In this document: piece by piece, positions 16,294 through 25,128 of the stretch
How the letters are laid out: every line of letters begins with the position of its first letter
Position numbering within the stretch: position 1 is the first letter of the stretch
Assembly: GCA_025352325.1 (NCBI GenBank)
Contig: JANXTR010000019.1
Span: 1-64,000, forward strand
Length of the DNA: 64,000 bases
Source: Microbacteriaceae bacterium
Lineage (GTDB): Bacteria > Actinomycetota > Actinomycetes > Actinomycetales > Microbacteriaceae
Direction: 5' to 3'
Notes under the pieces: model-generated
The model's input: the letters and a program-made list of their open reading frames with translations, nothing else
The model's database searches: none
Told to the model about the DNA's origin: nothing
Made by a program: the position numbers and the translations under genes

Positions 16294-18120
16294 GTGAACG
16301 AATATTTCACCCATGCCGTCGTCCCTGCTGACCCCGACGCGAACACCACCGACCTCCTGGTCGCGCGCCTCGCCGCCACCCCGGACGCCCCGCTCTTCGC
16401 CCTGCCGACGTCCGACGGCGGCTGGACAGATGTTTCGACCGCCGAGTTCCACCGGCAGGTCGTCGCGCTCGCCAAGGGTCTCATCGCCGCCGGAATCCAG
16501 CCCGGCGAGAAGATCGGCTTTATGTGCAAGACGCGCTACGAGTGGACGCTGGTGGACTTCGCCACCTGGTTCGCGGGCGCCGTGCTCGTGCCGATCTACG
16601 AGACCTCCGCCCCCGCGCAGCTGCAGTTCAACCTCGCCGACTCGGGCGCGACCGCGCTCATCGTCGAGAGCGCAGACTACTTCGCCAAGTTCGACGAGGT
16701 ACGCAGCGAGCTCCCGTTGGTCACGAAGGTCTGGCAGCTGCAGCTCGATGACCTCGACAAGCTCGTCGCCGGTGGCGTCGCCGTCACGGGCGACGAGGTC
16801 GAGACCCGTCGTTCGGCCGCGGTCGGCACGGACCTGGCCACGATCATCTACACCTCGGGGTCCACCGGACGCCCGAAGGGCTGCGTGCTCACGCACTCCA
16901 ACTTCGTGGAACTGAGCCGCAACGCCGCCGTCGCGATGGGACCGGTCGTCGAGCCCGGGTCATCCACCCTGCTGTTCATCACCACCGCGCACGTGTTCGC
17001 GCGCTTCATCTCGATCCTCTCGGTGCACACCGGTGTCAAGGTGGGTCACCAAGCCGACACCAAACAGCTGGTGCCAGCGCTCGGCAGCTTCAAGCCGACC
17101 TTCTTGCTGGCGGTGCCGCGAGTGTTCGAGAAGGTCTACAACTCGGCGCAGGCCAGCGCCGAGAGCGGCGGCAGGGGCAAGATCTTCCGCGCCGCCGCGA
17201 AGGTGGCCGTCGAGCACTCGAAGGCCCTCGACGCCGGCAAGGTGCCGACGGGGCTCGCGATCCGCTTCGCGATCTACGATCGGCTCGTCTACACGAAGCT
17301 GAAGAAGGTCATGGGCGGCCGCATCCGCTTCGCCGTCTCGGGGTCGGCGCCGCTCGGCATCTTCCTGGGTCACTTCTTCCGCAGCCTCGACGTCAAGATC
17401 CTCGAGGGCTATGGACTCACGGAGACAACCGCTCCGGCGACCGTCAACCTGGTCGACAAGTTCAAGATCGGCACCGTCGGCCCCGCGCTGCCGGGGGTCG
17501 GGTTGAAGATCGCCGAGGACGGCGAGATCCTGGTCAAGGGTATCGACGTGTTCGACGGCTACTGGAACAACCCGACCGCGACCGGCGAAGTCATGGACGG
17601 CGAGTGGTTCCGCACCGGCGACATCGGCGCGCTCGACGACGACGGCTACCTCACGGTCACCGGTCGCAAGAAGGAGATCATCGTCACCGCCGGCGGCAAG
17701 AACGTTGCCCCGGCCGGTCTCGAGGACCCGATCCGCTCCAACTCGCTCATCGGCCAGGTTGTCGTGGTCGGCGACCAGAAGCCGTTCATCGCCGCGCTCG
17801 TCACCCTCGACCCCGAGATGCTCCCGGTCTGGCTGAACAACAACGGCGAGGCTGCAGGTATGTCGCTTGCGGAGGCCGCCGAGAACCCCAAGGTGGTCGC
17901 CGAGGTACAGAAGGCGGTGGATGCTGCCAACGCGCGCGTCTCGCGGGCGGAGTCGATCCGCAAGTTTGTCATCCTGCCGATCGAGTTCACCGAGGCCAGC
18001 GGGCACCTCACACCCAAGATGAGCATCAAGCGCGGCCCGATCCTGAAGGACTACTCCAGTGTCATTGAGGCGATGTACACGGGTGCGCCCGCCACGAAGG
18101 GCGAGAGCCTGGTTCGCTAG
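16294..18120 (+). CDS. Long-chain fatty-acid CoA ligase, FadD15 type
   Basis: Activates long-chain fatty acids to acyl-CoA through an acyl-adenylate. The 608-residue ANL-family enzyme has the P-loop YTSGSTGRPKG (186-196), GYGLTETTAP, WFRTGDIG and GRKKEIIVTAGGKNVAP. The start is GTG preceded by GAAGGAG, with a -10-like TAGGCT about 40 nt upstream. It converges directly on the peptide deformylase gene. The position after aroG and plsC matches fadD15 (Rv2187). Confidence 0.94.
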   Translation: MNEYFTHAVVPADPDANTTDLLVARLAATPDAPLFALPTSDGGWTDVSTAEFHRQVVALAKGLIAAGIQPGEKIGFMCKTRYEWTLVDFATWFAGAVLVPIYETSAPAQLQFNLADSGATALIVESADYFAKFDEVRSELPLVTKVWQLQLDDLDKLVAGGVAVTGDEVETRRSAAVGTDLATIIYTSGSTGRPKGCVLTHSNFVELSRNAAVAMGPVVEPGSSTLLFITTAHVFARFISILSVHTGVKVGHQADTKQLVPALGSFKPTFLLAVPRVFEKVYNSAQASAESGGRGKIFRAAAKVAVEHSKALDAGKVPTGLAIRFAIYDRLVYTKLKKVMGGRIRFAVSGSAPLGIFLGHFFRSLDVKILEGYGLTETTAPATVNLVDKFKIGTVGPALPGVGLKIAEDGEILVKGIDVFDGYWNNPTATGEVMDGEWFRTGDIGALDDDGYLTVTGRKKEIIVTAGGKNVAPAGLEDPIRSNSLIGQVVVVGDQKPFIAALVTLDPEMLPVWLNNNGEAAGMSLAEAAENPKVVAEVQKAVDAANARVSRAESIRKFVILPIEFTEASGHLTPKMSIKRGPILKDYSSVIEAMYTGAPATKGESLVR

Positions 18121-18621
18121 CTACTGACGGAACCATCCCGCCTGACGGATCGCCCGCATCGCCTCGCGCTTCGTCTCGAGGTCGAGGCCCTCGATGTAGA
18201 GCTTGCCCTCGAGGTGGTCCGTCTCGTGCTGCAGAGCCTGGGCCATGAGACCCTCGCCCTTCAGCTCGACCGGCTCGCCTGCGGCATCCACCCCGGTCAC
18301 GCGCGCGAAGGGGTAGCGCAGGCGCGGGAAGTAGAAGCCGGGGACCGAGAGGCAGCCCTCGTCGACGAGCTCGGGCTCGCCCGACACCTCGAGCACCGGG
18401 TTGAGCACATAGCCGATCTCGCCGTCGACGTTGTAGCTGAAGGCGCGCAGGCCCACACCGATCTGCGGGGCGGCCACGCCGGCGCGTCCCGGTTCGGTCA
18501 CAGTGTCGACGAGATCCTCGATCAGCGCCGCAAGCCGGGCGTCGCCGGGCACGACCGTGATCGGATCGGTCTTCGAACGCAGCACCGGGTCGCCGAAGAG
18601 GCGGATCTGACGTTCCGTCAT
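18121..18621 (-). CDS. def: Peptide deformylase
   Basis: Removes the formyl group from nascent proteins with a metal ion (usually Fe2+). The 166-residue protein has all three motifs: GVAAPQIG (48-55), EGCLS (88-92) and HETDH (132-136). The Cys and two His are the metal ligands and the Glu is catalytic. The stop codon directly abuts the fadD stop from the opposite strand. Confidence 0.97.
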   Translation of the reverse strand: MTERQIRLFGDPVLRSKTDPITVVPGDARLAALIEDLVDTVTEPGRAGVAAPQIGVGLRAFSYNVDGEIGYVLNPVLEVSGEPELVDEGCLSVPGFYFPRLRYPFARVTGVDAAGEPVELKGEGLMAQALQHETDHLEGKLYIEGLDLETKREAMRAIRQAGWFRQ

Positions 18622-18643
18622 CGGGCCCGGTTCCTCCTCAGCG

Positions 18644-19948
18644 CTAGGAGTCGCGGCGGACGGGAAGTCCGTCCATCACGAGGCCGGCTAGTTCGCGGGC
18701 CGCATCCCGGGTAAAGGGCTTCAGCGCCGCGTACCGCACGACCGAGCCGGCGGCGAGCTCGGGGTCGTACGGGATCCGGACGATGTCGCGCACCCGCGAA
18801 CGGAAGTGCGCCTCGATCTCGCCGAGCTTGACCAGGTTGGTGCCCTGGGTGGCCGTGTTGAGCGCGACGATCGCATTGCGCACCAGGTGCCCGTAGTTGT
18901 TCGCCTCGAGCCAGGTGAGGGTCTCGGATGCCAGCCGCGCCTCGTCGACGCTGCCCCCAGAGACGATGACCACGGAGTCCGCGCGCTGCAAAGTCGCGCG
19001 CATCACGGAGTGCACGATGCCCGTACCGCAGTCGGTGAGCACCAGCGAGTAGTAGCGGGCCGCCACATCGGCAATGACGTTGTAGTCGTTCTCATCGAAG
19101 GCCTCGGACAGCAACGGGTCGGTATCCGAGGCGAGCACGTCGAGACGCGTCACGTCACGCGAGACGTGCGTCGACAGCTCGGTGAAGTCCCGGATGCTCG
19201 GCGCATGGGTCACGAGGTCGCGCACCGTCGAGCGCGTCTGCTTGTTGACACGCTCCGACAGCGTGCCGCGGTCGGGGTTGGCGTCGATGGCGATCACGCG
19301 GTCGTCGCGGATGTCGGCCATGGCCATGCCCAGCAGCGTGGTGATCGTGGTCTTGCCGACGCCGCCCTTGCGAGTGAGAATCGGAACGAACCGCGTGCCG
19401 CCCTCGAGCCGTTTCGAGATGCGCGTGTCGAGGGCCTTGCGCTCGCGCACCTTCGCCGAGTCGCCCAAGTTGATGCGGCGGAAGCTGCCCGTGTACAGCC
19501 CACGCTGCCAGAAGCCCTCGGGCGGGATCTGCTTGTTGCGCATCGGGTCGAGCAGGCGCTCGGCCGTGAGCATCGAGGCGGACTCCGGTTGACGCGGGGT
19601 GTCGCCGCGCATCCGCTCGCGACGGGTGGGCCCGGAGTCGTCTCCGGGCAGCGGGACGATGACGGCGCGTTCCTCGTCGACCGCTTCGTCTTGCGCGGCG
19701 ACGCGGACCGGGTCTGCCACGACGTCGATCGAGCGGGTGGCTGGTGCCAGCTCGTCATAGATCGGCGTGATCGCGTACTGCTCGATAGCGACGCGCGCCT
19801 CGTCGTCTGGCGTCGTCTGCACCATGACGGGCAGGTCGATGTTGACGGTCAGGCTGTGGGGCAGGCTGGATGCGAGGTCGCCGGAGGCGCCCACCGGATG
19901 CAGCACCGCGTTGGCGGGGCCGGTCTCGTCGTCTTTGCGGGATGCCAC
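18644..19948 (-). CDS. MinD/ParA-like ATPase with long N-terminal extension
   Basis: A P-loop ATPase of the SIMIBI class. The deviant Walker A motif KGGVGKTT lies at 194-201, followed by VIAIDANPDRGTLSERV. The N-terminal 190 residues are acidic and of low complexity, without a recognisable domain. Related actinobacterial proteins are annotated as MinD/ParA-type or EspI-like, but nothing here identifies a secretion or septum partner. The GTG at 19948 has the ribosome site GGAAGGAGGG; the frame's upstream part lacks one. It lies 58 nt after pyruvate carboxylase. Confidence 0.85.
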   Translation of the reverse strand: MASRKDDETGPANAVLHPVGASGDLASSLPHSLTVNIDLPVMVQTTPDDEARVAIEQYAITPIYDELAPATRSIDVVADPVRVAAQDEAVDEERAVIVPLPGDDSGPTRRERMRGDTPRQPESASMLTAERLLDPMRNKQIPPEGFWQRGLYTGSFRRINLGDSAKVRERKALDTRISKRLEGGTRFVPILTRKGGVGKTTITTLLGMAMADIRDDRVIAIDANPDRGTLSERVNKQTRSTVRDLVTHAPSIRDFTELSTHVSRDVTRLDVLASDTDPLLSEAFDENDYNVIADVAARYYSLVLTDCGTGIVHSVMRATLQRADSVVIVSGGSVDEARLASETLTWLEANNYGHLVRNAIVALNTATQGTNLVKLGEIEAHFRSRVRDIVRIPYDPELAAGSVVRYAALKPFTRDAARELAGLVMDGLPVRRDS

Positions 19949-20006
19949 GAGTCGCCCTCCTTCCGTCCGCGCAGGGTTGCAGACAGCCCAGTTTAGGCAG
20001 TTGAGG

Positions 20007-23000
20007 TCATTCCACGACGACGAGGAGGTCGCCGGCATCCACCTGCTGCGTCACCGGGATCGCCAGACGCACGACCGTGCCCGCGACCGGGCTGGTGATC
20101 GCGGCCTCCATCTTCATCGCCTCGATGGTCGCAACCGGCTGCCCGGCGGCGACGGTAGCGCCCACGGAGATCTTCAGGGTGACCACTCCGGAGAACGGCG
20201 CGGCCACGTGACCCGGCTTGTTCGCGTCGGCTCGCTCGGCGCTCTGCACGCTCACCAAAATGCTGCGATCGCGCACTGCCACCGGGCGCAGTTGCCCGTT
20301 GATGGTGGTCATCACCGTGCGCATGCCCTTGTCGTCAGCCTCGCCGATCGCCTCGAGCGTGAGCAGCAGGTCGACGCCCTGACTGATCTTGACGGCCACC
20401 TCCTCGCCCTGCTGAAGGCCGTAGAGGTACGGGATGGTATCGAGAACAGACAGGTCGCCGAACAGTTCGCGCACCTGCTCGAACGTGCGGGTCGGGGCGG
20501 GGAACAGCAGACGGTTGAGGGCCATCCGACGCTCGGCAGAGGTGCCGGCCAGCGCGGCGCGGTCCTCCTCGGAGACATCCGCAACGTCGATCTTCACGGT
20601 ACGGCCGGCCAGCACCTTGGTGCGGAACGGCTCCGGCCAGCCACCAGGCAGATCGCCGAGTTCGCCCGCCATGAAACCGATCACCGAGTCAGGGATGTCG
20701 TACTTGTCCGGGTTCTCCTCGAAGTCGGCGGGGTCGGCGTCCGCCGCGGCCAGCATCAGCGCGAGGTCGCCGACAACCTTCGACGAGGGCGTGACCTTCG
20801 GAGGACGGCCCAGGATGCGGTTAGCCGCCGCGTACCAGTCCTCCACCTTCTCGAACTGGTCCCCCAGCCCGAGCGCAATCGCCTGCTGGCGCAGGTTGGA
20901 CAGCTGGCCGCCGGGGATCTCGTGCTTGTACACGCGTCCGGTCGGCCCCGGGAGCCCCGACTCGAACGGCCGGTAGATCTTGCGCACGGCCTCCCAGTAC
21001 GGCTCGAGCTCGCTGACCGCGTCGAGGGAGATGCCGGTGTCACGGTCGGTGTGAGCGGTCGCCGCGATCAGCGCCGAGAGCGAGGGCTGACTCGTGGTGC
21101 CGGCCATCGGGGCGCTGGCGGCGTCCACGGCGTCGGCGCCGGCACGGCTGGCCGCGAGCAGGGTGGCGAGCTGGCCGCCCGGGGTGTCGTGCGTGTGCAC
21201 GTGCACCGGCAGGTCGAAGCGCTCGCGCAGGGCGCCGACGAGCTTCTCGGCAGCTCCGGCGCGGAGGAGCCCGGCCATGTCCTTGATGGCCAAGATGTGC
21301 GCGCCCGCGGCGACCATCTCATCCGCAAGCTTCAAGTAGTAATCGAGGGTGTAAAGCGTCTCGTCGGGCGAGAGCATGTCACCCGTGTAGCACATGGCCA
21401 CCTCCGCGACGGCGGTGCCGGTCTCGAGAACGGCCTCGATGGCCGGCTTCATCTGGGCGACGTCGTTGAGAGCGTCGAAGATTCGGAAGATGTCGACGCC
21501 GGTGGCGGCGGCCTCACGCACGAAGGCGTCGGTCACCTCTGTTGGGTACGGCGTGTAGCCGACGGTGTTGCGGCCGCGCAGCAGCATCTGGATGGCGATG
21601 TTCGGCAGCGCCTCCCGCATCGTGGCCAGACGCTCCCACGGGTCCTCGCCGAGGAAGCGGAGCGCCACGTCATATGTGGCCCCGCCCCAGGCCTCGACCG
21701 ACAGCAGCTTGGGCGTGAGACGGGCGACCGCGGGGAGCGCGGCCGCGAGGTCCTTGGTGCGCACCCGAGTGGCAAGCAGCGACTGGTGCGCGTCGCGAAA
21801 GGTGGTGTCTGTCACCGCGAGCGGCACCTGCGCGCGGAGGGCGGCCGCGAAGCCGACCGGACCGAGCTCAAGCAGGCGCTGGCGGGATCCGGCGGCCGGG
21901 GCGGTGTCGACGTCGACCACCGGCAACTTGATGCTCGGGTCGACGAGACCCGCACCGTCGCCGTTGAGGTGGTTGACCGTCACGTCGGCGAGCCAGTTGA
22001 GGATCTTCGTGCCGCGGTCGCGCGACTCGCGCACGTTGAAGAGCTCGGGGCGCTCCTCGATGAACTTGGTGCTCAGATCGCCCGCCTGAAAAGAGGGATC
22101 GGCGAGCACGGCCTGCAGGAACGAGATGTTGGTGGTCACACCCCGGATGCGGAACTCGGCGAGCCCGCGACGAGCGCGCATCACCGCGGTCGGGTAGTCG
22201 CGGCCGCGTGCCGTCATCTTCGCCAGCATGGAGTCGAAGTGCGGGCTGATCTGCGCGCCGGTCTGCACCGTGCCGCCGTCGAGACGGATGCCCGAGCCGC
22301 CCGGCGAGCGGTAGGTGGTGATCTTGCCGGTGTCCGGCCGGAAGCCCGCCGCCGGGTCCTCGGTGGTGATCCGGCACTGGATCGCGGTGCCGTGCAGGTG
22401 GATGTCGTCCTGGTGCAGGCCGAGCTCGCCGAGCGTTTGGCCGGAGGCGATCCGCATCTGCGACTGGACCAGGTCGACGTCGGTGACCTCCTCGGTCACG
22501 GTGTGCTCGACCTGGATGCGCGGGTTCATCTCGATGAAGACGTGCTGGCCCGCGCGCTCCCCCTCGGTGTCGAGCAGGAACTCGACCGTGCCGGCGTTCA
22601 CGTAGCCGATGGACTTCGCGAACGCGATCGCGTCCCGGTACATCGCCTGACGGATGTTCTCGTCGAGGTTCGGCGCGGGCGCGATCTCGACGACCTTCTG
22701 GTTGCGTCGCTGCACCGAGCAGTCGCGCTCGAAGAGGTGGATGGTCTCCCCCGTGCTGTCCGCGAGGATTTGCACCTCGATGTGCCGGGGCCGGATGACG
22801 GCCTGCTCGAGGAACATCGTGGGGTCGCCAAACGCGCTGTCGGCCTCGCGCATGGCGGCCTCGAGGGCCTCGCGGAGGTCCTCCTTCTTCTCGACACGCC
22901 GCATGCCGCGACCGCCGCCCCCGGCAACCGCCTTGGCGAAGATCGGGAAGCCGATCGCGTCGGCGGCGGCGAGCAGCTCGTCGAGATCGCGCGATGCGGG

Positions 23001-23405
23001 GGTGGAGGCGAGCACGGGGACGCCGGCCGCAATCGCGTGCTCCTTCGCGGTCACCTTGTTGCCCGCCATCTCGAGCACGTGGCTGCCGGGGCCGATGAAG
23101 GTGATGCCGGCGTCCGCAGCCGCCTGGGCCAGATCCGGGTTCTCCGACAGGAACCCGTACCCGGGGTAGATCGCGTCGGATCCGCTCTCCTTGGCGACGC
23201 GGATGATCTCGCTCACGTCGAGGTATGCACGGACCGGATGCCCCTCCTCCCCAATGAGGTAGGCCTCGTCGGCCTTGAGACGGTGCAGCGAGTTGCGATC
23301 CTCGTACGGGTAGACAGCGACAGTCTTCGCGCCCAGCTCGAAGGCGGCTCGGAAGGCTCGGATCGCGATCTCGCCGCGGTTGGCCACCAGGATCTTCGTG
23401 AACAA
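20007..23405 (-). CDS. pyc: Pyruvate carboxylase
   Basis: An anaplerotic biotin enzyme making oxaloacetate from pyruvate and bicarbonate. The domains in order are biotin carboxylase (from KILVANRGEIAIR, residues 4-16, to about 455), carboxyltransferase (DTTFRDAHQSLLATR) and a C-terminal biotinyl domain with AMKM (biotin on Lys1098). The length of 1132 residues is normal for a single-chain enzyme. The best start is TTG at 23405, because it gives the family N terminus and follows GAGAGGA by about 8 nt. The frame extends 27 codons further without support. Confidence 0.97.
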   Translation of the reverse strand: MFTKILVANRGEIAIRAFRAAFELGAKTVAVYPYEDRNSLHRLKADEAYLIGEEGHPVRAYLDVSEIIRVAKESGSDAIYPGYGFLSENPDLAQAAADAGITFIGPGSHVLEMAGNKVTAKEHAIAAGVPVLASTPASRDLDELLAAADAIGFPIFAKAVAGGGGRGMRRVEKKEDLREALEAAMREADSAFGDPTMFLEQAVIRPRHIEVQILADSTGETIHLFERDCSVQRRNQKVVEIAPAPNLDENIRQAMYRDAIAFAKSIGYVNAGTVEFLLDTEGERAGQHVFIEMNPRIQVEHTVTEEVTDVDLVQSQMRIASGQTLGELGLHQDDIHLHGTAIQCRITTEDPAAGFRPDTGKITTYRSPGGSGIRLDGGTVQTGAQISPHFDSMLAKMTARGRDYPTAVMRARRGLAEFRIRGVTTNISFLQAVLADPSFQAGDLSTKFIEERPELFNVRESRDRGTKILNWLADVTVNHLNGDGAGLVDPSIKLPVVDVDTAPAAGSRQRLLELGPVGFAAALRAQVPLAVTDTTFRDAHQSLLATRVRTKDLAAALPAVARLTPKLLSVEAWGGATYDVALRFLGEDPWERLATMREALPNIAIQMLLRGRNTVGYTPYPTEVTDAFVREAAATGVDIFRIFDALNDVAQMKPAIEAVLETGTAVAEVAMCYTGDMLSPDETLYTLDYYLKLADEMVAAGAHILAIKDMAGLLRAGAAEKLVGALRERFDLPVHVHTHDTPGGQLATLLAASRAGADAVDAASAPMAGTTSQPSLSALIAATAHTDRDTGISLDAVSELEPYWEAVRKIYRPFESGLPGPTGRVYKHEIPGGQLSNLRQQAIALGLGDQFEKVEDWYAAANRILGRPPKVTPSSKVVGDLALMLAAADADPADFEENPDKYDIPDSVIGFMAGELGDLPGGWPEPFRTKVLAGRTVKIDVADVSEEDRAALAGTSAERRMALNRLLFPAPTRTFEQVRELFGDLSVLDTIPYLYGLQQGEEVAVKISQGVDLLLTLEAIGEADDKGMRTVMTTINGQLRPVAVRDRSILVSVQSAERADANKPGHVAAPFSGVVTLKISVGATVAAGQPVATIEAMKMEAAITSPVAGTVVRLAIPVTQQVDAGDLLVVVE

Positions 23406-23514
23406 ATTCGGTCCTCTCGATGCTCCCCCCAGCCTAGGGGCGGCCCGGTCCGATCCCGGCGGCGCGGCAGTCGCGCGGAACGTCAAGAAGTGGGCTCTTT
23501 CAGATTAGGGAAGG

Positions 23515-23520
23515 TAGGCT
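23515..23520 (+). promoter_or_regulatory. -10 box TAGGCT upstream of parA
   Basis: TAGGCT ends 8 nt before the ATG of the ParA gene, which would give a leaderless or nearly leaderless transcript. Confidence 0.4.
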
Positions 23521-23528
23521 CCCTATTC

Positions 23529-24323
23529 ATGCACGTGCTCAGCGTCAGCTCCCTGAAGGGAGGAGTGGGAAAGACCACCGTGACGCTCGGGCTCGCTTCT
23601 GCCGCTTTCGCGAAGGGGATCTCGACGCTCGTCGTCGACCTCGATCCGCAGTCGGATGTCTCCACCGGAATGGACATCGCGGTCGCCGGACACCTCAACA
23701 TCGCCGACGTCCTGGCCTCGCCGAAAGACAAGATCGTGCGGGCCGCGATCGCGCCGTCCGGCTGGACGAAGGGCCGCCCCGGCACCGTGGACGTGCTGAT
23801 CGGATCGCCGTCCGCGATCAATTTCGACGGGCCGCACCCCAGCATCCGGGATATCTGGAAGCTCGAAGAGGCCCTCGCGCACGTCGAGAAAGACTACGAG
23901 CTCGTGCTCATCGACTGCGCCCCCTCGCTCAACGCGCTGACCCGCACGGCCTGGGCGGCGAGCGACCGCGTGGCCGTCGTCACCGAGCCCGGCCTGTTCT
24001 CAGTGGCCGCCGCCGACCGTGCTCTGCGCGCGATCGAGGAGATCCGCCGCGGCCTCTCCCCGCGCCTCCAGCCGCTGGGCATCATCGTCAACCGGGCGCG
24101 CGTGCAGTCGCTCGAGCACCAGTTCCGCATCAAGGAGCTGCGCGACATGTTCGGGCCGCTCGTGCTCGCGCCGCAGCTGCCCGAGCGCACCTCCCTGCAG
24201 CAGGCGCAGGGTGCCGCGAAGCCGCTGCACATCTGGCCCGGCGAGAGCGCGCAAGAGATGGCGCGCAACTTCGATCAGCTGCTCGAGCGCGTGATGCGCA
24301 CGGCGCAGCTGTCGCCCGCATAG
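23529..24323 (+). CDS. ParA-family ATPase, orphan
   Basis: A 264-residue ParA-type ATPase with KGGVGKTT at 10-17, DLDPQSDVSTG (A' motif) and LIDCAPSLNALT. Such proteins position chromosomes, plasmids or protein cargo. No ParB gene or parS-like cluster is adjacent, so the cargo is unknown. The open frame continues for kilobases upstream, antisense to pyruvate carboxylase, but the ATG at 23529 starts exactly at the family's N terminus. It converges on the MerR gene. Confidence 0.9.
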   Translation: MHVLSVSSLKGGVGKTTVTLGLASAAFAKGISTLVVDLDPQSDVSTGMDIAVAGHLNIADVLASPKDKIVRAAIAPSGWTKGRPGTVDVLIGSPSAINFDGPHPSIRDIWKLEEALAHVEKDYELVLIDCAPSLNALTRTAWAASDRVAVVTEPGLFSVAAADRALRAIEEIRRGLSPRLQPLGIIVNRARVQSLEHQFRIKELRDMFGPLVLAPQLPERTSLQQAQGAAKPLHIWPGESAQEMARNFDQLLERVMRTAQLSPA

Positions 24324-24399
24324 CCGCTCAGTCGTCTGCGGCCGGACGCCTCCAACCGCGCCACGTGGTGCAGCTCACAGCGTGATATCGCTAACCGCG

Positions 24400-24433
24400 A
24401 CCGGTCACGCAGCACAACCGGTCACGCAGCACA
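24400..24433. repeat. 17-bp perfect tandem duplication
   Basis: ACCGGTCACGCAGCACA occurs at 24400-24416 and again immediately at 24417-24433, in the gap between the convergent parA and merR genes. Confidence 0.9.
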
Positions 24434-24436
24434 TCC

Positions 24437-24457
24437 GGCGGGGGAGCTATCCCCGCC
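24437..24457. terminator. Hairpin between convergent parA and merR
   Basis: GGCGGGG and CCCCGCC form a 7-bp stem with a 7-nt loop, 12 nt from the merR stop. It is placed to stop transcription from both sides. Confidence 0.55.
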
Positions 24458-24468
24458 CGGGGCGCGGT

Positions 24469-25017
24469 TCAGCTGGCGCGGGACGCGCGACGCTGAGCGA
24501 GCTCGTCGGCCGGGTCTTCGCCAGGCGTCGAGTCGAGCTCGATGAGGCTGGATTCGACCTCGCGCAGCACCTTGCCAACCGCGATGCCGAACACGCCCTG
24601 GCCGCGGCTCACGAGGTCGATGACCTCGTCGTCGGAGGTGCAGAGGTAGACGCTCGCGCCGTCACTCATGAGCGTGGTCTGGGCGAGGTCGTAGACACCC
24701 GACTCGCGGAGCTGCTCCACGGCGACGCGGATCTGCTGCAACGAGATGCCGGTGTCGAGCAAACGCTTGACGAGCTTGAGAACCAGGATGTCGCGGAAGC
24801 CGTAGAGACGCTGCGACCCGGATCCGGCCGCACCGCGCACGGTGGGCTCGACGAGCTGGGTACGTGCCCAGTAGTCGAGCTGACGGTAGCTGATGCCCGC
24901 AGCGCGGGCGGCGATGGTGCCCCGGTATCCCGAACCGTCATCCAACTCGGGCAGGCCGTCGGTAAAGAGAAGTCCGCGGTCGTAGCGAGCTTCCTCGCTG
25001 CGGTTCACGTCGACCAT
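24469..25017 (-). CDS. MerR-family regulator, Rv1830 type
   Basis: A 182-residue protein with a MerR winged helix (GISYRQLDYWARTQLVEPTV) followed by a helical region and no metal-binding cysteines. The arrangement beside FtsR and GarA matches Rv1830 of M. tuberculosis, so it belongs to the group of growth- and division-linked MerR proteins rather than metal or drug sensors. The ATG at 25017 has GAGGAAA upstream. Palindromes in its leader suggest autoregulation or control by FtsR. Confidence 0.9.
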   Translation of the reverse strand: MVDVNRSEEARYDRGLLFTDGLPELDDGSGYRGTIAARAAGISYRQLDYWARTQLVEPTVRGAAGSGSQRLYGFRDILVLKLVKRLLDTGISLQQIRVAVEQLRESGVYDLAQTTLMSDGASVYLCTSDDEVIDLVSRGQGVFGIAVGKVLREVESSLIELDSTPGEDPADELAQRRASRAS

Positions 25018-25030
25018 GGTTTCCTCACCC

Positions 25031-25055
25031 TCAAGTTGAACTTGAAGCTCAACTT
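25031..25055. promoter_or_regulatory. Overlapping dyads upstream of merR, probable MerR/FtsR operator
   Basis: TCAAGTT-G-AACTTGA (25031-25045) is a perfect 15-bp palindrome. It overlaps a second dyad, AAGTTGA (25033-25039) with TCAACTT (25049-25055). The site is 14-38 nt before the ATG and downstream of a -10-like TAGCGT on the minus strand. Its shape suits a dimeric MerR protein. Confidence 0.6.
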
Positions 25056-25128
25056 CCTCGTGTTTCCACGCTACCCATCCGGGATGCCGTGAGCAACGAC
25101 ATCCGCTCAGAGTGTTCGGCGTGTCGGG

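Noticed and set aside
19767-24323. A single 1518-residue frame on the plus strand
   Set aside because: Its first 1254 codons are the antisense shadow of pyruvate carboxylase and the MinD-like gene (Arg/Gly/Asp-rich, no motif). Only the ParA part from 23529 is real.
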